Positions 52,424 through 61,084 of a DNA stretch of 64,000 nt are shown here, piece after piece. Location of the stretch: assembly GCF_001613105.1 (NCBI RefSeq), contig NZ_BDBS01000022.1:1-64000 (forward strand), written 5' to 3'. Position 1 is the stretch's first letter. Every line of letters starts with the position of its first letter. The DNA is from Nocardia pseudobrasiliensis NBRC 108224 (GTDB taxonomy: Bacteria; Actinomycetota; Actinomycetes; Mycobacteriales; Mycobacteriaceae). Position numbers and translations under genes: made by a program. The notes below the pieces were generated by a model that saw only the letters and a list, made by a program, of their open reading frames with translations, was not told where the DNA came from and made no database searches.

Positions 52424-54397
52424 TCACCCCAGGTCGTAGACGATCACTCCATCGAGCGTCCGGGCCTCGAACTTCGATTTCACCCAGGCGGCGATCTGCT
52501 CGGCCGCATCGCTGCCGCCCGAATTCGCGCCCCGCCTGCCGCCCATCATGACTCCGCCGTCGATGAAATAGTGGATCTTGTGTTGCGCCACAAGGGATTC
52601 GAATTGTTCCAGGGTGGGCGACGGATCGGTCCCGTTGTACCCTCCGACAGCCATCACCGGCTCCCGAGTGGCCAACTGATAGTTCGCCGCACCGTTCGAC
52701 CCCACCGTCGCCGCGACCCACGTGTACTGCCCGGCACCATCCTCCAACGCCGCGACGACATTCGCGCTCACCTTCGAGGAACCGAACATCCCGCCCATCG
52801 GCGGCCCACCCATCCCGATTCGGCTCGGACCCCCGCCGTCCGCGTTCGCATTACCCTGGCCCGGAATCGCGTTGCCGCCGAACGGGTTACCGCCTCGGCC
52901 CTGCTGGCGATTCCATCCACCGCGCTGCATCCCACCACGGAAGTGACCCCACCCGGCACCCGCGGGCCCGGCGGTGGGGATCGCCCCGGCGTGCGAGGTC
53001 GTCACGGTCGCAAGGGAATACGCGGTGGGTCCGGCCAGGCCGACGACAATGGCCGCGGCCGCGGCCACCGTGGCAATTCGGCGGGGCAGGCGGCCGTTGA
53101 CGAGCAGCGCGACCGCCACCACCGTCCCGGCGATCGCGATCAGTGGAGCCAACCACGGTAGCCACTCCGGCGTGCGTCGCAGCAGTATCCACGCCAGGAC
53201 CACGGTGAGCGCCAACGATCCCGTCAGCACCGTGGCCGCGCGAATATCGTTGCGCCGCCGCCACATCAGGGCCGCGCCGATACCGATCGGACCGGCGATC
53301 GCGGGCGCGAGGGCGACGGTGTAGTACGGGTGCAGAATGCCGCCGGCGAAACTGAACACCACCCCGGTGGTCATCAACCAGACCAGCCACAGCAGCAGCG
53401 ATGCCCGGACCGTGTCGGTGCGCGGGGCGCGGCGCACCACCCACAGCCCCGCCACGCCCAGAACCACCGCGGCCGGAAGGAGCCAGGCGATCTGACCGCC
53501 CATCTGATCGCCGAACAGCCGGCTCCAGCCCGCGTCGAAATCGGTATTGCCCAGCCCGCCCGTCTCATTACCCGTGATGCGACCGAATCCGTTGTAGCCC
53601 AGAGCCAATTCGAGAATGCTGTTGTGCTGCGAACCGCCGATGTACGGTCGCGAATCGGCGGGCCACAGCGCGACCAGCGCCAGATACCAGCCCGCCGAGA
53701 CGACCACGGCCAGCACCGCGCTCAGTGAGCGCAGCAATCGCGTGACCCAGGATCCGTGCGCGGCAAGCAGATACACCACCGCGAAGGCGGGCAGCACCAG
53801 AAACGCCTGCATCATCTTCGCCAGGAATCCGAATCCGACCGCCACTCCGGCCAGCGGCAACCACCACGCCGAGGCCCCGGGTTCGATCGCGCGCACCACG
53901 CAGTAGGCGGCCACGGTCAGCAGCAGAACCAGCAGCGCGTCGGGATTGTCGAATCGAAACATCAACGCCGCCACCGGAGTCAGCGCCAGCACCGCCCCGG
54001 CGAGCAGCCCGGCCCCGTGCCCGCTCACCCGTCGCACGGCCGCGTACAGCACGCCGACGGCCGCGACGCCCTCGAGCGCCTGCGGTACCAGCAGACTCCA
54101 GGAGTTGAAGCCGAACAGGCGCGCGGAGATATCCATCACCCACAGCGCGCCGGGCGTCTTGTCCACGGTGATCGCGTTGGCCGCGTCACTGGAACCGAAC
54201 AGCATCGCCTTCCAACTGGTGGAGCCCGCCTGGACCGCCGCGGCGTAGAACTGGTTGGCCCAGCCGCTCGCGCCCAGATCCCACAGATACAGCGCAGCGG
54301 TCGCGATCAGCAGCACGGCCACCGACCACGCGCGGTGATCACGCCGACCGCGCGGCGGGACCGACTCGACGACGGTTTCGGACAGCGTTGAGGTCAC
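52424..54397 (-). CDS. GT39-family membrane glycosyltransferase (ArnT/YkcB-like), copy 2
   Basis: A 657-aa paralogue of the gene at 50195-52174, collinear with it over the whole length. It has LGASGWANQFYAAAVQAGST, NAITVDKTPGALWVMDISAR and FRFDNPDALLVLLLTVAAYC; the linker is Gly/Met/Asn-rich in place of Ser/Pro. The C-terminal domain reads EPVMAVGGYNGTDPSPTLEQ and HYFIDGGVMMGGRRG. In copy 1 the site reads VDKPPAS; here it reads VDKTPGA, which may change substrate choice. The GTG at 54397 follows AACGCTGAG-like sequence without a strong ribosome site. Confidence 0.88.
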   Translation of the reverse strand: MTSTLSETVVESVPPRGRRDHRAWSVAVLLIATAALYLWDLGASGWANQFYAAAVQAGSTSWKAMLFGSSDAANAITVDKTPGALWVMDISARLFGFNSWSLLVPQALEGVAAVGVLYAAVRRVSGHGAGLLAGAVLALTPVAALMFRFDNPDALLVLLLTVAAYCVVRAIEPGASAWWLPLAGVAVGFGFLAKMMQAFLVLPAFAVVYLLAAHGSWVTRLLRSLSAVLAVVVSAGWYLALVALWPADSRPYIGGSQHNSILELALGYNGFGRITGNETGGLGNTDFDAGWSRLFGDQMGGQIAWLLPAAVVLGVAGLWVVRRAPRTDTVRASLLLWLVWLMTTGVVFSFAGGILHPYYTVALAPAIAGPIGIGAALMWRRRNDIRAATVLTGSLALTVVLAWILLRRTPEWLPWLAPLIAIAGTVVAVALLVNGRLPRRIATVAAAAAIVVGLAGPTAYSLATVTTSHAGAIPTAGPAGAGWGHFRGGMQRGGWNRQQGRGGNPFGGNAIPGQGNANADGGGPSRIGMGGPPMGGMFGSSKVSANVVAALEDGAGQYTWVAATVGSNGAANYQLATREPVMAVGGYNGTDPSPTLEQFESLVAQHKIHYFIDGGVMMGGRRGANSGGSDAAEQIAAWVKSKFEARTLDGVIVYDLG

Positions 54398-54463
54398 CCC
54401 GCCCAGCGTGCCGGGGTCGTGTGGGCGCGTCCTGTGGTCCGGCTGTGCGTTTGCTGGGAGCGA

Positions 54464-55048
54464 TCAGCGCTGGGATTTGGGCGCGGCCCGCAGGTGAGCG
54501 CGTTCACCCTGTTTGCCGAACAGGCTCAGGAATTCGACCGGCTCCTCGTCGGCCGCGCCGAACCAGTGCGGTACGCGGGTGTCGAATTCGGCCGCCTCGC
54601 CGGGCGTCATCACGAAATCGTGGTCGCCAAGGACCACGCGCAACCGGCCGTTGAGAACGTAGAGCCATTCGTAGCCCTCGTGGGTGCGCGGATCCGGTTC
54701 GCGGCTGCGGTCGTGCGGCCCGATCACCATTTTGAACGCTTGGATGCCACCGGCCCGCCGGGTCAGCGGCACCATGGTCATGCCCATGCGGGTGACCGGG
54801 CGCAGATGTACGCGCGGATCACCGGTCTCGGGAGCGTCCACCAGTTCGTCGAGCGTGACACCGTGCGCGCGGGCCAGCGGCAGCAGTTGTTCCAGCGTCG
54901 GCCGGCGCGCGCCCGATTCGAGCCGCGACAGCGTACTCACCGAGATGCCGGTGGCCGCCGACAGTTCGGCCAGTGTGGTCCGGCGCGTATGGCGCAGCTC
55001 GCGCAGCCGGGGTCCGACCGCATCGAGTGCCCGATCGATATCGCCCAT
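54464..55048 (-). CDS. XRE-family regulator with cupin_2 domain
   Basis: A 194-aa regulator. The HTH region is TTLAELSAATGISVSTLSRL, followed by EQLLPLARAHGVTLDEL. The cupin contains HEGYEWLYVLNGRLRVVLGD and AAEFDTRVPHWFGAA. It is divergent from a TrxB-like flavoprotein, with 80 bases between start codons. A role as its regulator is likely. It has a different cupin subtype from the azlC-linked regulator. Confidence 0.87.
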   Translation of the reverse strand: MGDIDRALDAVGPRLRELRHTRRTTLAELSAATGISVSTLSRLESGARRPTLEQLLPLARAHGVTLDELVDAPETGDPRVHLRPVTRMGMTMVPLTRRAGGIQAFKMVIGPHDRSREPDPRTHEGYEWLYVLNGRLRVVLGDHDFVMTPGEAAEFDTRVPHWFGAADEEPVEFLSLFGKQGERAHLRAAPKSQR

Positions 55049-55128
55049 GACCCCAGTTTGCCACTTCGGCAACATTGCTTGCCGATCCGACCAGTTCGGC
55101 GGCATGGTCGTGCCAGGAGGTGGTTGTG

Positions 55129-56178
55129 ATGACCGATGAATGGAACAACGACGTCGACGTGGTGGTGATCGGCGGGGGTGCGGCCGGGCTGAGCGGTGCG
55201 ATGATGCTGGCGCGGATGCGCCGCTCGGTGCTGGTGATCGATGCGGGGACACCGCGCAATGCCCCGGCCGAGGGTGTGCACGGGCTGCTGGCCCGGGACG
55301 GTATGCCGCCGGGCGAACTGCTCGCGCGAGGGCGGGCCGAGGTCGTTTCCTACGGCGGCCGGGTGGTGGACGGTGAGGTGGTCGCCGCGAGGCGCGAGGA
55401 GACCGGCTTCACCGTGCGGCTGGCCGACGGCCGATCGGTGCGGGCGCGACGGCTGCTGGTGACCAGCGGCCTGGTCGACGAGTTGCCGTCGATCGACGGC
55501 CTACGCGAGCGCTGGGGGCGCGATGTGCTGCACTGTCCGTACTGCCACGGCTGGGAGGTCCGCGACCGGATCATCGGCATCCTCGGCAGCGGTCCGACGA
55601 CAGTCCATGTGGCACAACTGTTCCGGCAGCTCAGCGGCGATATCGTCTACTTCGCGCGGAACACTCCCCTCACCGCGGAGCAGGCCGAACAGCTGACCGC
55701 GCGGGGTATTCGAGTGGTCGAGGGCGACGTCGAATCGCTTGTCGTGCAGGATGATCGGCTGACCGGTGTCCGCCTGGCCGACGGTTCGATCGTGGGGGTC
55801 GACGCGCTCACCGTCCCGCCCCGCATGGTCGCCCGCGCCGCCTTCCTGGCCGATCTGGGCCTGACCGCGACCGAACATTCCAGCGGCGTGGGCGAATTCG
55901 TCGTCGTGGATGCGACCGGCCGCACCGATGTGCCCGGCGTCTGGGCCGCCGGAAATGTCACCGATCCGTCCGCGCAGGTGGGTGCGAGCGCCGCGGCGGG
56001 TGCGGCCGCGGGCGCGCAGATCAACGCCGATCTGGTGGCGGAGGAGGTTCGGGCGGCGGTCGAGGCCCGGCGCGTGGACTTCTCGGCCGACCTCGAGGCG
56101 CGGGTCAGCGAGCGGGTGATCGGGGTGCGGGGGCACGGTCTCGAGGAAATCTCGGTTTCGGGAGGTGCACACAGGTAA
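55129..56178 (+). CDS. TrxB-like FAD/NAD(P) oxidoreductase with CPYC redox site
   Basis: A 349-aa thioredoxin-reductase-like flavoprotein. FAD binding: VVVIGGGAAGLSGAMMLARM. The redox pair C136-C139 is in VLHCPYCHGWEV. The NADPH-binding part reads IIGILGSGPTTVHVAQLFRQ and the end GVWAAGNVTDPSAQVG. CPYCHGWE-type enzymes act on low-molecular-weight thiols or on disulfides in natural products (GliT/HlmI-like); no product cluster is visible here. The start is the ATG after CCAGGAGGTGG. Divergent from the XRE-cupin gene. Confidence 0.87.
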   Translation: MTDEWNNDVDVVVIGGGAAGLSGAMMLARMRRSVLVIDAGTPRNAPAEGVHGLLARDGMPPGELLARGRAEVVSYGGRVVDGEVVAARREETGFTVRLADGRSVRARRLLVTSGLVDELPSIDGLRERWGRDVLHCPYCHGWEVRDRIIGILGSGPTTVHVAQLFRQLSGDIVYFARNTPLTAEQAEQLTARGIRVVEGDVESLVVQDDRLTGVRLADGSIVGVDALTVPPRMVARAAFLADLGLTATEHSSGVGEFVVVDATGRTDVPGVWAAGNVTDPSAQVGASAAAGAAAGAQINADLVAEEVRAAVEARRVDFSADLEARVSERVIGVRGHGLEEISVSGGAHR

Positions 56179-56270
56179 CGCTGATGGGCGGCACAGCCGG
56201 GGCCCACGTTCGTGGTCGACGGTAGAGCGAACGACCGGCAGCCGGTCCGTGATCGCGAAGGAGTATCCGC

Positions 56271-56816
56271 ATGGCCACCCCCGTTCAGCAACCGCCCGAG
56301 GCCGAACAGACCTGGGGCGCACCGCAACCCGCGCCGTCGAACTGGTCGGGCCGCAAAATACTCGCGGCGGTCGGAGTCGCGGCCGTGCTCGCGGCCCTGG
56401 GCGGGGGTGTCATCTATGCCGCCTCCGGACATTCCGGCAACGAGCGCGGGTCGCGTATGAGCATGAACGGGCCGGGCGGCGCAATGGGCCGCGGCGGCGG
56501 GTTCGGCGGTATGAACGCAGCGCTGCACGGCAGTTTCGTCGTCGCCGACGGCAGCGGCGGCTACCTGACCGAACTCACCCAAACCGGCACGTTGACAGCG
56601 GTTTCCGCCGATTCCATCACCGCCGAGAGCACCGACAACTTCAGTCGGACCTACGCCATCACCAATTCGACCACCGGTACGACCGACGCGAAAGTCGGTG
56701 ACACCGTGAGCATCAGGGCCACCGAGTCGAGCAACACCGCGACCGCGACGGAGATCAGCGAGGGCAATGGCGTGGGCGGTGGCCGTAGGGGCGGCGGGCC
56801 CGGCAGCCGGAACTGA
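56271..56816 (+). CDS. membrane-anchored DUF5666-like protein with Gly/Met-rich segment
   Basis: A 181-aa protein. A short cytoplasmic Pro/Gln-rich region is followed by one TM helix (about 29-51, ILAAVGVAAVLAALGGGVIY). An external Gly/Met-rich segment (NGPGGAMGRGGGFGGMN) comes next. The domain at about 85-165 has a beta-rich DUF5666-like pattern: QTGTLTAVSADSITAES, YAITNSTTGT, KVGDTVSIRATESSNTATAT. Function unknown. It follows the TrxB-like gene by 92 bases. Confidence 0.7.
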   Translation: MATPVQQPPEAEQTWGAPQPAPSNWSGRKILAAVGVAAVLAALGGGVIYAASGHSGNERGSRMSMNGPGGAMGRGGGFGGMNAALHGSFVVADGSGGYLTELTQTGTLTAVSADSITAESTDNFSRTYAITNSTTGTTDAKVGDTVSIRATESSNTATATEISEGNGVGGGRRGGGPGSRN

Positions 56817-56851
56817 TTGCCCGACGCGCCCATACTCCGGGAGGGCCGGAC

Positions 56852-57811
56852 TCAGGGCTGGCGGGTCAGTTCCGCGGTCGTGGGTGGGTTGGCTCCGCGG
56901 CGGGTGCAGGTGATGGCCGCGATATGGCCTGCTTCCGTGAGTAATTCGCCGAAGGTGGATTTCGGCAGGGCGCGGAGGGTCTCGCGGTGGGCTAGTGAGA
57001 GGAGGTCGCGGCGATACAGCCCGGCCAGCAGTCCGGCCGTGTACGCGTCGCCCGCGCCCACGGTGTCGACCACGCGGATCTGTTCGGCGGGTAGGCGAAT
57101 CGGGTCGGGGTCGGTTGCCGTGGCGGCCAGTACGCCGGCCGAGCCCAGCGTGACCACCACGATCGCCGGGCCGCGCGCGATCCAGTCGGTCAGGACCTCC
57201 TGTGGCGCGCGGCGCGGGAACAGCCAGGCCAGGTCCTCGGAACTGACCTTGATCACATCGGCCAGGCCGAGCATGGTTTCCACGCAGTCGTGGGCGCGGT
57301 TGCGAATCGTCAACTGCGGGCGGAAGTTCGGGTCGTAGGAGAGCAGCGCGTGCGGGCGGGCTCGTTCGGCCAGGCGCAGCAGGGCGTCGGCCCCGGGCGG
57401 GAGGGTCAGGGCCAGGGATCCGGTGTGCAGGGCGGCGACCGAGCCGTCCAGGGCGTCGCGCAGTTCGGCGTCGGTCCACTGCCAGTCGGCGGTGCCGTCG
57501 ATGCGGAAGTCGTAGTGGGCCAGGCCGTCCGGGCCCACGTCGACAATGGCCAGCGAGGTCGATTCGGGCGCGGCCACCGCCCGGTCGAGGCCGACTCCGT
57601 TGTCGCGCAGATGTTCCCGGACCCGCCGCCCGAACGGATCGGCCCCGATGCGGGCCAGCATGCGCACCGGCGTATCGAGCCGGGCCAGGCCGACCGCGAC
57701 ATTGGCCGGACTCCCGCCGGGCACGGCCTGGAACCGGTCGGGGGCCTCGGCGGGCACCAGATCCACCAGCGCCTCGCCCGCGACCGCGACGATCGGTTCA
57801 GTCCTGGACAC
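56852..57811 (-). CDS. PfkB-family carbohydrate kinase (fructokinase-like)
   Basis: A 319-aa sugar kinase. PfkB motif 1 is PGGSPANVAVGLARLDTPV and motif 2 is VDTVGAGDAYTAGLLAG with the catalytic Asp; substrate residues include ALLSYDPNFRPQL. It overlaps the ABC ATPase by 14 bases and is the last gene of an operon. The order binding protein, permease, ATPase, kinase is that of the rhizobial frcBCAK fructose operon, so fructose is the best guess; ribose or other sugars remain possible. The start codon is GTG. Confidence 0.85.
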   Translation of the reverse strand: MSRTEPIVAVAGEALVDLVPAEAPDRFQAVPGGSPANVAVGLARLDTPVRMLARIGADPFGRRVREHLRDNGVGLDRAVAAPESTSLAIVDVGPDGLAHYDFRIDGTADWQWTDAELRDALDGSVAALHTGSLALTLPPGADALLRLAERARPHALLSYDPNFRPQLTIRNRAHDCVETMLGLADVIKVSSEDLAWLFPRRAPQEVLTDWIARGPAIVVVTLGSAGVLAATATDPDPIRLPAEQIRVVDTVGAGDAYTAGLLAGLYRRDLLSLAHRETLRALPKSTFGELLTEAGHIAAITCTRRGANPPTTAELTRQP

Positions 57812-58583
57812 GGTGATCGTCCACTTCGGCGCCCGCCATCGCGCCGGTCATGATCGCGACGGCATCGGACATGGAGAATTCGTGCGGTTCGATCACCGCG
57901 ACCCGGCGGCCCAGCCGCTGGATGTGCACGCGATCGGCGATCTCGAATACATTCGGCATATTGTGGCTGATCACGATCACCGCCAGCCCGCGTTCGCGGA
58001 CCTCGCGAATGAGATCCAGCACCATACCCGTCTCCTTCACACCCAGTGCCGCCGTCGGTTCGTCCATGATCACAACATGCCGGGCGAACGCCGCGCTGCG
58101 CGCCACCGCCACGCCCTGGCGCTGTCCGCCCGAGAGCGTCTCCACGGGCTGTCTCATCGAGCGGATGCCGATCTTCAGATTCGCCATATGCCGCTGGGAT
58201 TCCTTGATCATCCGATCCTTGTCGACCATCCGGAACACCGAGCCGAGCACACCCCGCCGGCGCAACTCACGGCCCAGGAACAGATTGTCGGCGACATCCA
58301 GCGCGGGCGCGACGGCCAGATCCTGGTACACGGTCTCGATGCCCGCGCGCCGCGCATCGATGGGTCGGCGGAACCGAACCCGCTGGCCGTCGAGGTAGAT
58401 CTCCCCCTCATCCGGCGCGATCGCACCCGAAAGAGCCTTGATCAGAGTGGATTTCCCCGCGCCGTTGTCACCGATCACCGCGAGGATCTCATGGGGATTC
58501 AGCTCGAAATCGGCGCCGTCGAGTGCGGTGACATGTCCGTAGCGCTTCACCAGCCCGGTGGCGCGCAGCACCGGCTCGGTCAT
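57798..58583 (-). CDS. sugar ABC transporter ATP-binding protein (FrcA-like)
   Basis: A 261-aa single-domain ATPase. Walker A is GDNGAGKST (residues 38-46), the signature is TLSGGQRQGVAVARSAAFAR, Walker B is VVIMDEPTAAL, and the H-loop is VIVISHNMPN. Carbohydrate importers of the CUT2 class usually have a double-length ATPase; the half-length form is the FrcA pattern. The stop overlaps the kinase, and the start overlaps the permease stop by 4 bases. Confidence 0.9.
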   Translation of the reverse strand: MTEPVLRATGLVKRYGHVTALDGADFELNPHEILAVIGDNGAGKSTLIKALSGAIAPDEGEIYLDGQRVRFRRPIDARRAGIETVYQDLAVAPALDVADNLFLGRELRRRGVLGSVFRMVDKDRMIKESQRHMANLKIGIRSMRQPVETLSGGQRQGVAVARSAAFARHVVIMDEPTAALGVKETGMVLDLIREVRERGLAVIVISHNMPNVFEIADRVHIQRLGRRVAVIEPHEFSMSDAVAIMTGAMAGAEVDDHRVQD

Positions 58584-59563
58584 TTCTGCCTCCCGCGGTT
58601 GAACTGATCGACCGCCACGGCCGCGATCACCAGCACACCGGTGATGAGCGTCTGATAGATCGAGGCAACGCCCATGAGCTGCAAGCCGTTTCGGATGATG
58701 CCGACGATCAGCGCGCCCAGCAGCGTGCCGATCACACTGCCGCGCCCGCCGAACAGGCTGGTGCCGCCCAGCACCACCGCGGTGATGGAATCGAGATTAT
58801 CGGTCTGCCCGGCATTGGGATCGCCGACCCCGGTCCGTGCGACCAGTAGCAGCGCCGCCAACCCGTAGATCAGTCCGGCCGCGGTATAGACGCCGAGAAG
58901 TACTCTGCGCGTGTCGATTCCGGTCAGCCGCGCCGCCTCGGGATTGTTGCCCACGGCGTACACGTGCCGACCGGCGGCGGTCTGGCGCAGCACGTACCAG
59001 GCGACGGCGAACAGCGCCAGCATCGCCACCGACCCGTAGGTGATATCGGTATCGCCGAGTGGAAATGTCTTGCCGAAGAAGGTGAGTGCGCCGGGCAGGC
59101 CCGAAATCGTCTGTTCCTTCGAGTAGATGTGCGTCAGCGCGAACGCGATGCCATAGGTACCGAGGGTCACGATGAACGGCGGCAGTCGTAGCAGACTCAC
59201 CAGAGCGCCGTTGGCCGCACCGAATCCGGCCGTGAGCGCCAGACCGAGCGCGATCGCCGCCGGCGCCGGCAGACCGGAATCGACGGCCAGTTTGGTGATC
59301 GCGATATTGCCCAGCGCCATCACCGCGCCGTTGGACAGGTCGATTCCGGCGGTCAGGATGATCAGCGTCTGCCCGATCGCGAGTGTGCCGACCACCATCA
59401 CCTGCTGCACGATCAGCGAGAAGTTGCCGCCGGTGAGGAAGCGATCGGACTGGGCGGCGAAGAAGACGACCGCGATGACGATCGCCGCGATCGGGCCGAA
59501 ATTGGGCAGGGCGAGCAGACGGGTGAGCGCGGCCGTTCGCGACGGCGCGGAGGTGGTGGTCAT
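58580..59563 (-). CDS. sugar ABC transporter permease (FrcC-like, CUT2)
   Basis: A 327-aa permease with about 9-10 TM helices. Diagnostic stretches are TAGIDLSNGAVMALGNIAIT, RLPPFIVTLGTYGIAFALTH, YAVGNNPEAARLTGIDTRRV and AVVLGGTSLFGGRGSVIGT. It forms the membrane channel with the ATPase. I use the ATG at 59563; the longer frame overlaps the binding-protein gene. Four bases separate it from the binding-protein stop. Confidence 0.9.
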   Translation of the reverse strand: MTTTSAPSRTAALTRLLALPNFGPIAAIVIAVVFFAAQSDRFLTGGNFSLIVQQVMVVGTLAIGQTLIILTAGIDLSNGAVMALGNIAITKLAVDSGLPAPAAIALGLALTAGFGAANGALVSLLRLPPFIVTLGTYGIAFALTHIYSKEQTISGLPGALTFFGKTFPLGDTDITYGSVAMLALFAVAWYVLRQTAAGRHVYAVGNNPEAARLTGIDTRRVLLGVYTAAGLIYGLAALLLVARTGVGDPNAGQTDNLDSITAVVLGGTSLFGGRGSVIGTLLGALIVGIIRNGLQLMGVASIYQTLITGVLVIAAVAVDQFNRGRQK

Positions 59564-59567
59564 CGAC

Positions 59568-60584
59568 TCAGCCCCAGCAGTTGTCCAGGCCGTACTGCAC
59601 ATCCTTGGAATCCACGCCCGCCTGCGGTTTCGCGGTGACGAGGGTGACGCCGGTATCGGTGTAACCGGTGGTCTTCTTGCCGTTCTTGGCGTAATCCACC
59701 ACGGCCGCAACGCCTTCCGAGGCCATCTTCAGCGGATACTGCTGCGAGGTGGCCGCGATCTTGCCGTCCCGGACGGCCTGGACGCCGGTGCAGCCGCCGT
59801 CGACCGAGACGATCAGGACGTTGTTCTCCTTGCCCGCGGTCTTCAGCGCCGTGTACGCGCCCAGGGCCGACGGTTCGTTGATGGTGTACACGATATTGAT
59901 ATCCGGATCCTTCTGCAGGCAGGTCTCCATCGCGGTCTGGGCCTTGGCCCGATCGCCCTGGGCGGGCTGGGCGCACACCACATTCGGGGCCGAGACGTCC
60001 TGGGTCATGTCCTGGGTGGCCTGGGCCGCGCCGAAGCCGGAGAGAAAGCCGTTGTGCCGCAATACGCCTACGGTCACGCCCGGATTCAGATCGATCATGG
60101 CGATCTTCGCGGGCTTGTCACCCTGAACCGCCCTGGCGTACTTGCCGATCAGCTGTCCGGCGGTGAAGTTGTTGGTGGCGAACAGCGCGTCGACCGCGCT
60201 CTGCGGATCGGTGGGGGTGTCCAGCGCGATCACCTGCACGCCCTTGGCGCGCGCCTTCTCGATGGCGGGCACGATCGCCTTGGTGTCGCTGGCGGTGATC
60301 AGAATGCCCTTGGCGCCCGCGGCGACCATATTCTCCACGGCGGTCACCTGACTGGCGTTGTCGCCGTCGAATTTTCCTGCGGCCGTGAGCAGTTTCACCC
60401 CGGCGGCATCGGCCTGTTTCTGCGCGCCCTCCTTCATCTTGACGAAGAAGGGGTTGGTGTCGGTCTTGGTGATCAGACCCACGGTGATCTTGTCGTCGGA
60501 ACCCTTTCCGCACGAGGCGGCGGTGAGGGCGACCGCGGCGACGGCGAGGGCGGCGGCGAGGCGGACGGCACGAGAGGACATCAT
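59568..60584 (-). CDS. sugar ABC transporter substrate-binding lipoprotein (FrcB-like)
   Basis: A 338-aa periplasmic-binding-protein-fold lipoprotein. The signal peptide ends in the lipobox LTAASC, with Cys25 as the lipidated residue. The two-lobe fold contains ITVGLITKTDTNPFFVKMKE, GAKGILITASDTKAIVPAIE and IVYTINEPSALGAYTALKTA, as in fructose/ribose binding proteins. It is the first gene of the frc-like operon. A LacI-type palindrome and a CRP-like site lie 24 and 47 bases upstream. Confidence 0.9.
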   Translation of the reverse strand: MMSSRAVRLAAALAVAAVALTAASCGKGSDDKITVGLITKTDTNPFFVKMKEGAQKQADAAGVKLLTAAGKFDGDNASQVTAVENMVAAGAKGILITASDTKAIVPAIEKARAKGVQVIALDTPTDPQSAVDALFATNNFTAGQLIGKYARAVQGDKPAKIAMIDLNPGVTVGVLRHNGFLSGFGAAQATQDMTQDVSAPNVVCAQPAQGDRAKAQTAMETCLQKDPDINIVYTINEPSALGAYTALKTAGKENNVLIVSVDGGCTGVQAVRDGKIAATSQQYPLKMASEGVAAVVDYAKNGKKTTGYTDTGVTLVTAKPQAGVDSKDVQYGLDNCWG

Positions 60585-60607
60585 TGTGCTCCTGCGAAAC
60601 TGCGTAA

Positions 60608-60619
60608 GACAACGTTGTC
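60608..60619. promoter_or_regulatory. LacI-family operator GACAACGTTGTC
   Basis: A perfect 12-bp palindrome with the central CG typical of LacI-family sites, 24 bases before the start codon of the binding-protein gene. The LacI gene is 470 bases away, so repression of the frc-like operon is the natural reading. No second copy was seen before the lacI-like gene itself. Confidence 0.65.
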
Positions 60620-60630
60620 AGAACCTTAGA

Positions 60631-60648
60631 ACGTGATCCACCTCACGT
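60631..60648. promoter_or_regulatory. CRP/GlxR-type site ACGTGA-N6-TCACGT
   Basis: A perfect inverted repeat with GTGA-N6-TCAC in its core, the pattern bound by the cAMP receptor proteins of Mycobacteriales. It lies 47 bases upstream of the binding-protein start and 26 bases upstream of the divergent pyridoxamine-oxidase-like start, so it could act on either. Confidence 0.6.
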
Positions 60649-60673
60649 CCAGGGCTTGCCATAGGATGGCGGC

Positions 60674-61078
60674 ATGCTGCCTGACAAGGTCCGAAAACTC
60701 TTCGCCGCACCGCATTACGGCGTCGTCGCCACGGTGGAGCCGGACGGCACACCCCAATCCAGCCTGGTGTGGGTACGCGCCGACGACGAGGCGGTCTACT
60801 TCTCCACGCTGAAGGACCGACGTAAATACACCAATCTGGTGACGAATCCGCATGTCAGCATCCTCGTCGAGGCCGAAGGCGACTACGTCGAGGTGCGCGG
60901 CGCCGCCGAGCTGACCGAGGCGGGCGGGCGCGAACTGATCGACTCCCTCGCCCAGGAGTACACCGGTTCGCCGTTCCGCACCGAGACCGCCGACAAGGTC
61001 CGCGTCGTGGTGCGGATCGTGCCCGACAAGATTCTCACCGTCGGCCCGAAACCCGGCACGGTGGAACGACTCCGGTAG
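60674..61078 (+). CDS. PPOX-class (FMN/F420) flavin-binding protein
   Basis: A 134-aa split-barrel protein of the pyridoxamine 5'-phosphate oxidase-like class. It has APHYGVVATVEPDGTPQSSL, VWVRADDEAVYFSTLKDRRK and NPHVSILVEAEGDYVEVRGA. In Mycobacteriales many such proteins use F420, and the TLKDRRKYTNL loop is compatible. The substrate is unknown. Divergent from the frc-like operon and 6 bases upstream of the lacI-like gene. Confidence 0.85.
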   Translation: MLPDKVRKLFAAPHYGVVATVEPDGTPQSSLVWVRADDEAVYFSTLKDRRKYTNLVTNPHVSILVEAEGDYVEVRGAAELTEAGGRELIDSLAQEYTGSPFRTETADKVRVVVRIVPDKILTVGPKPGTVERLR

Positions 61079-61084
61079 TCAGCG

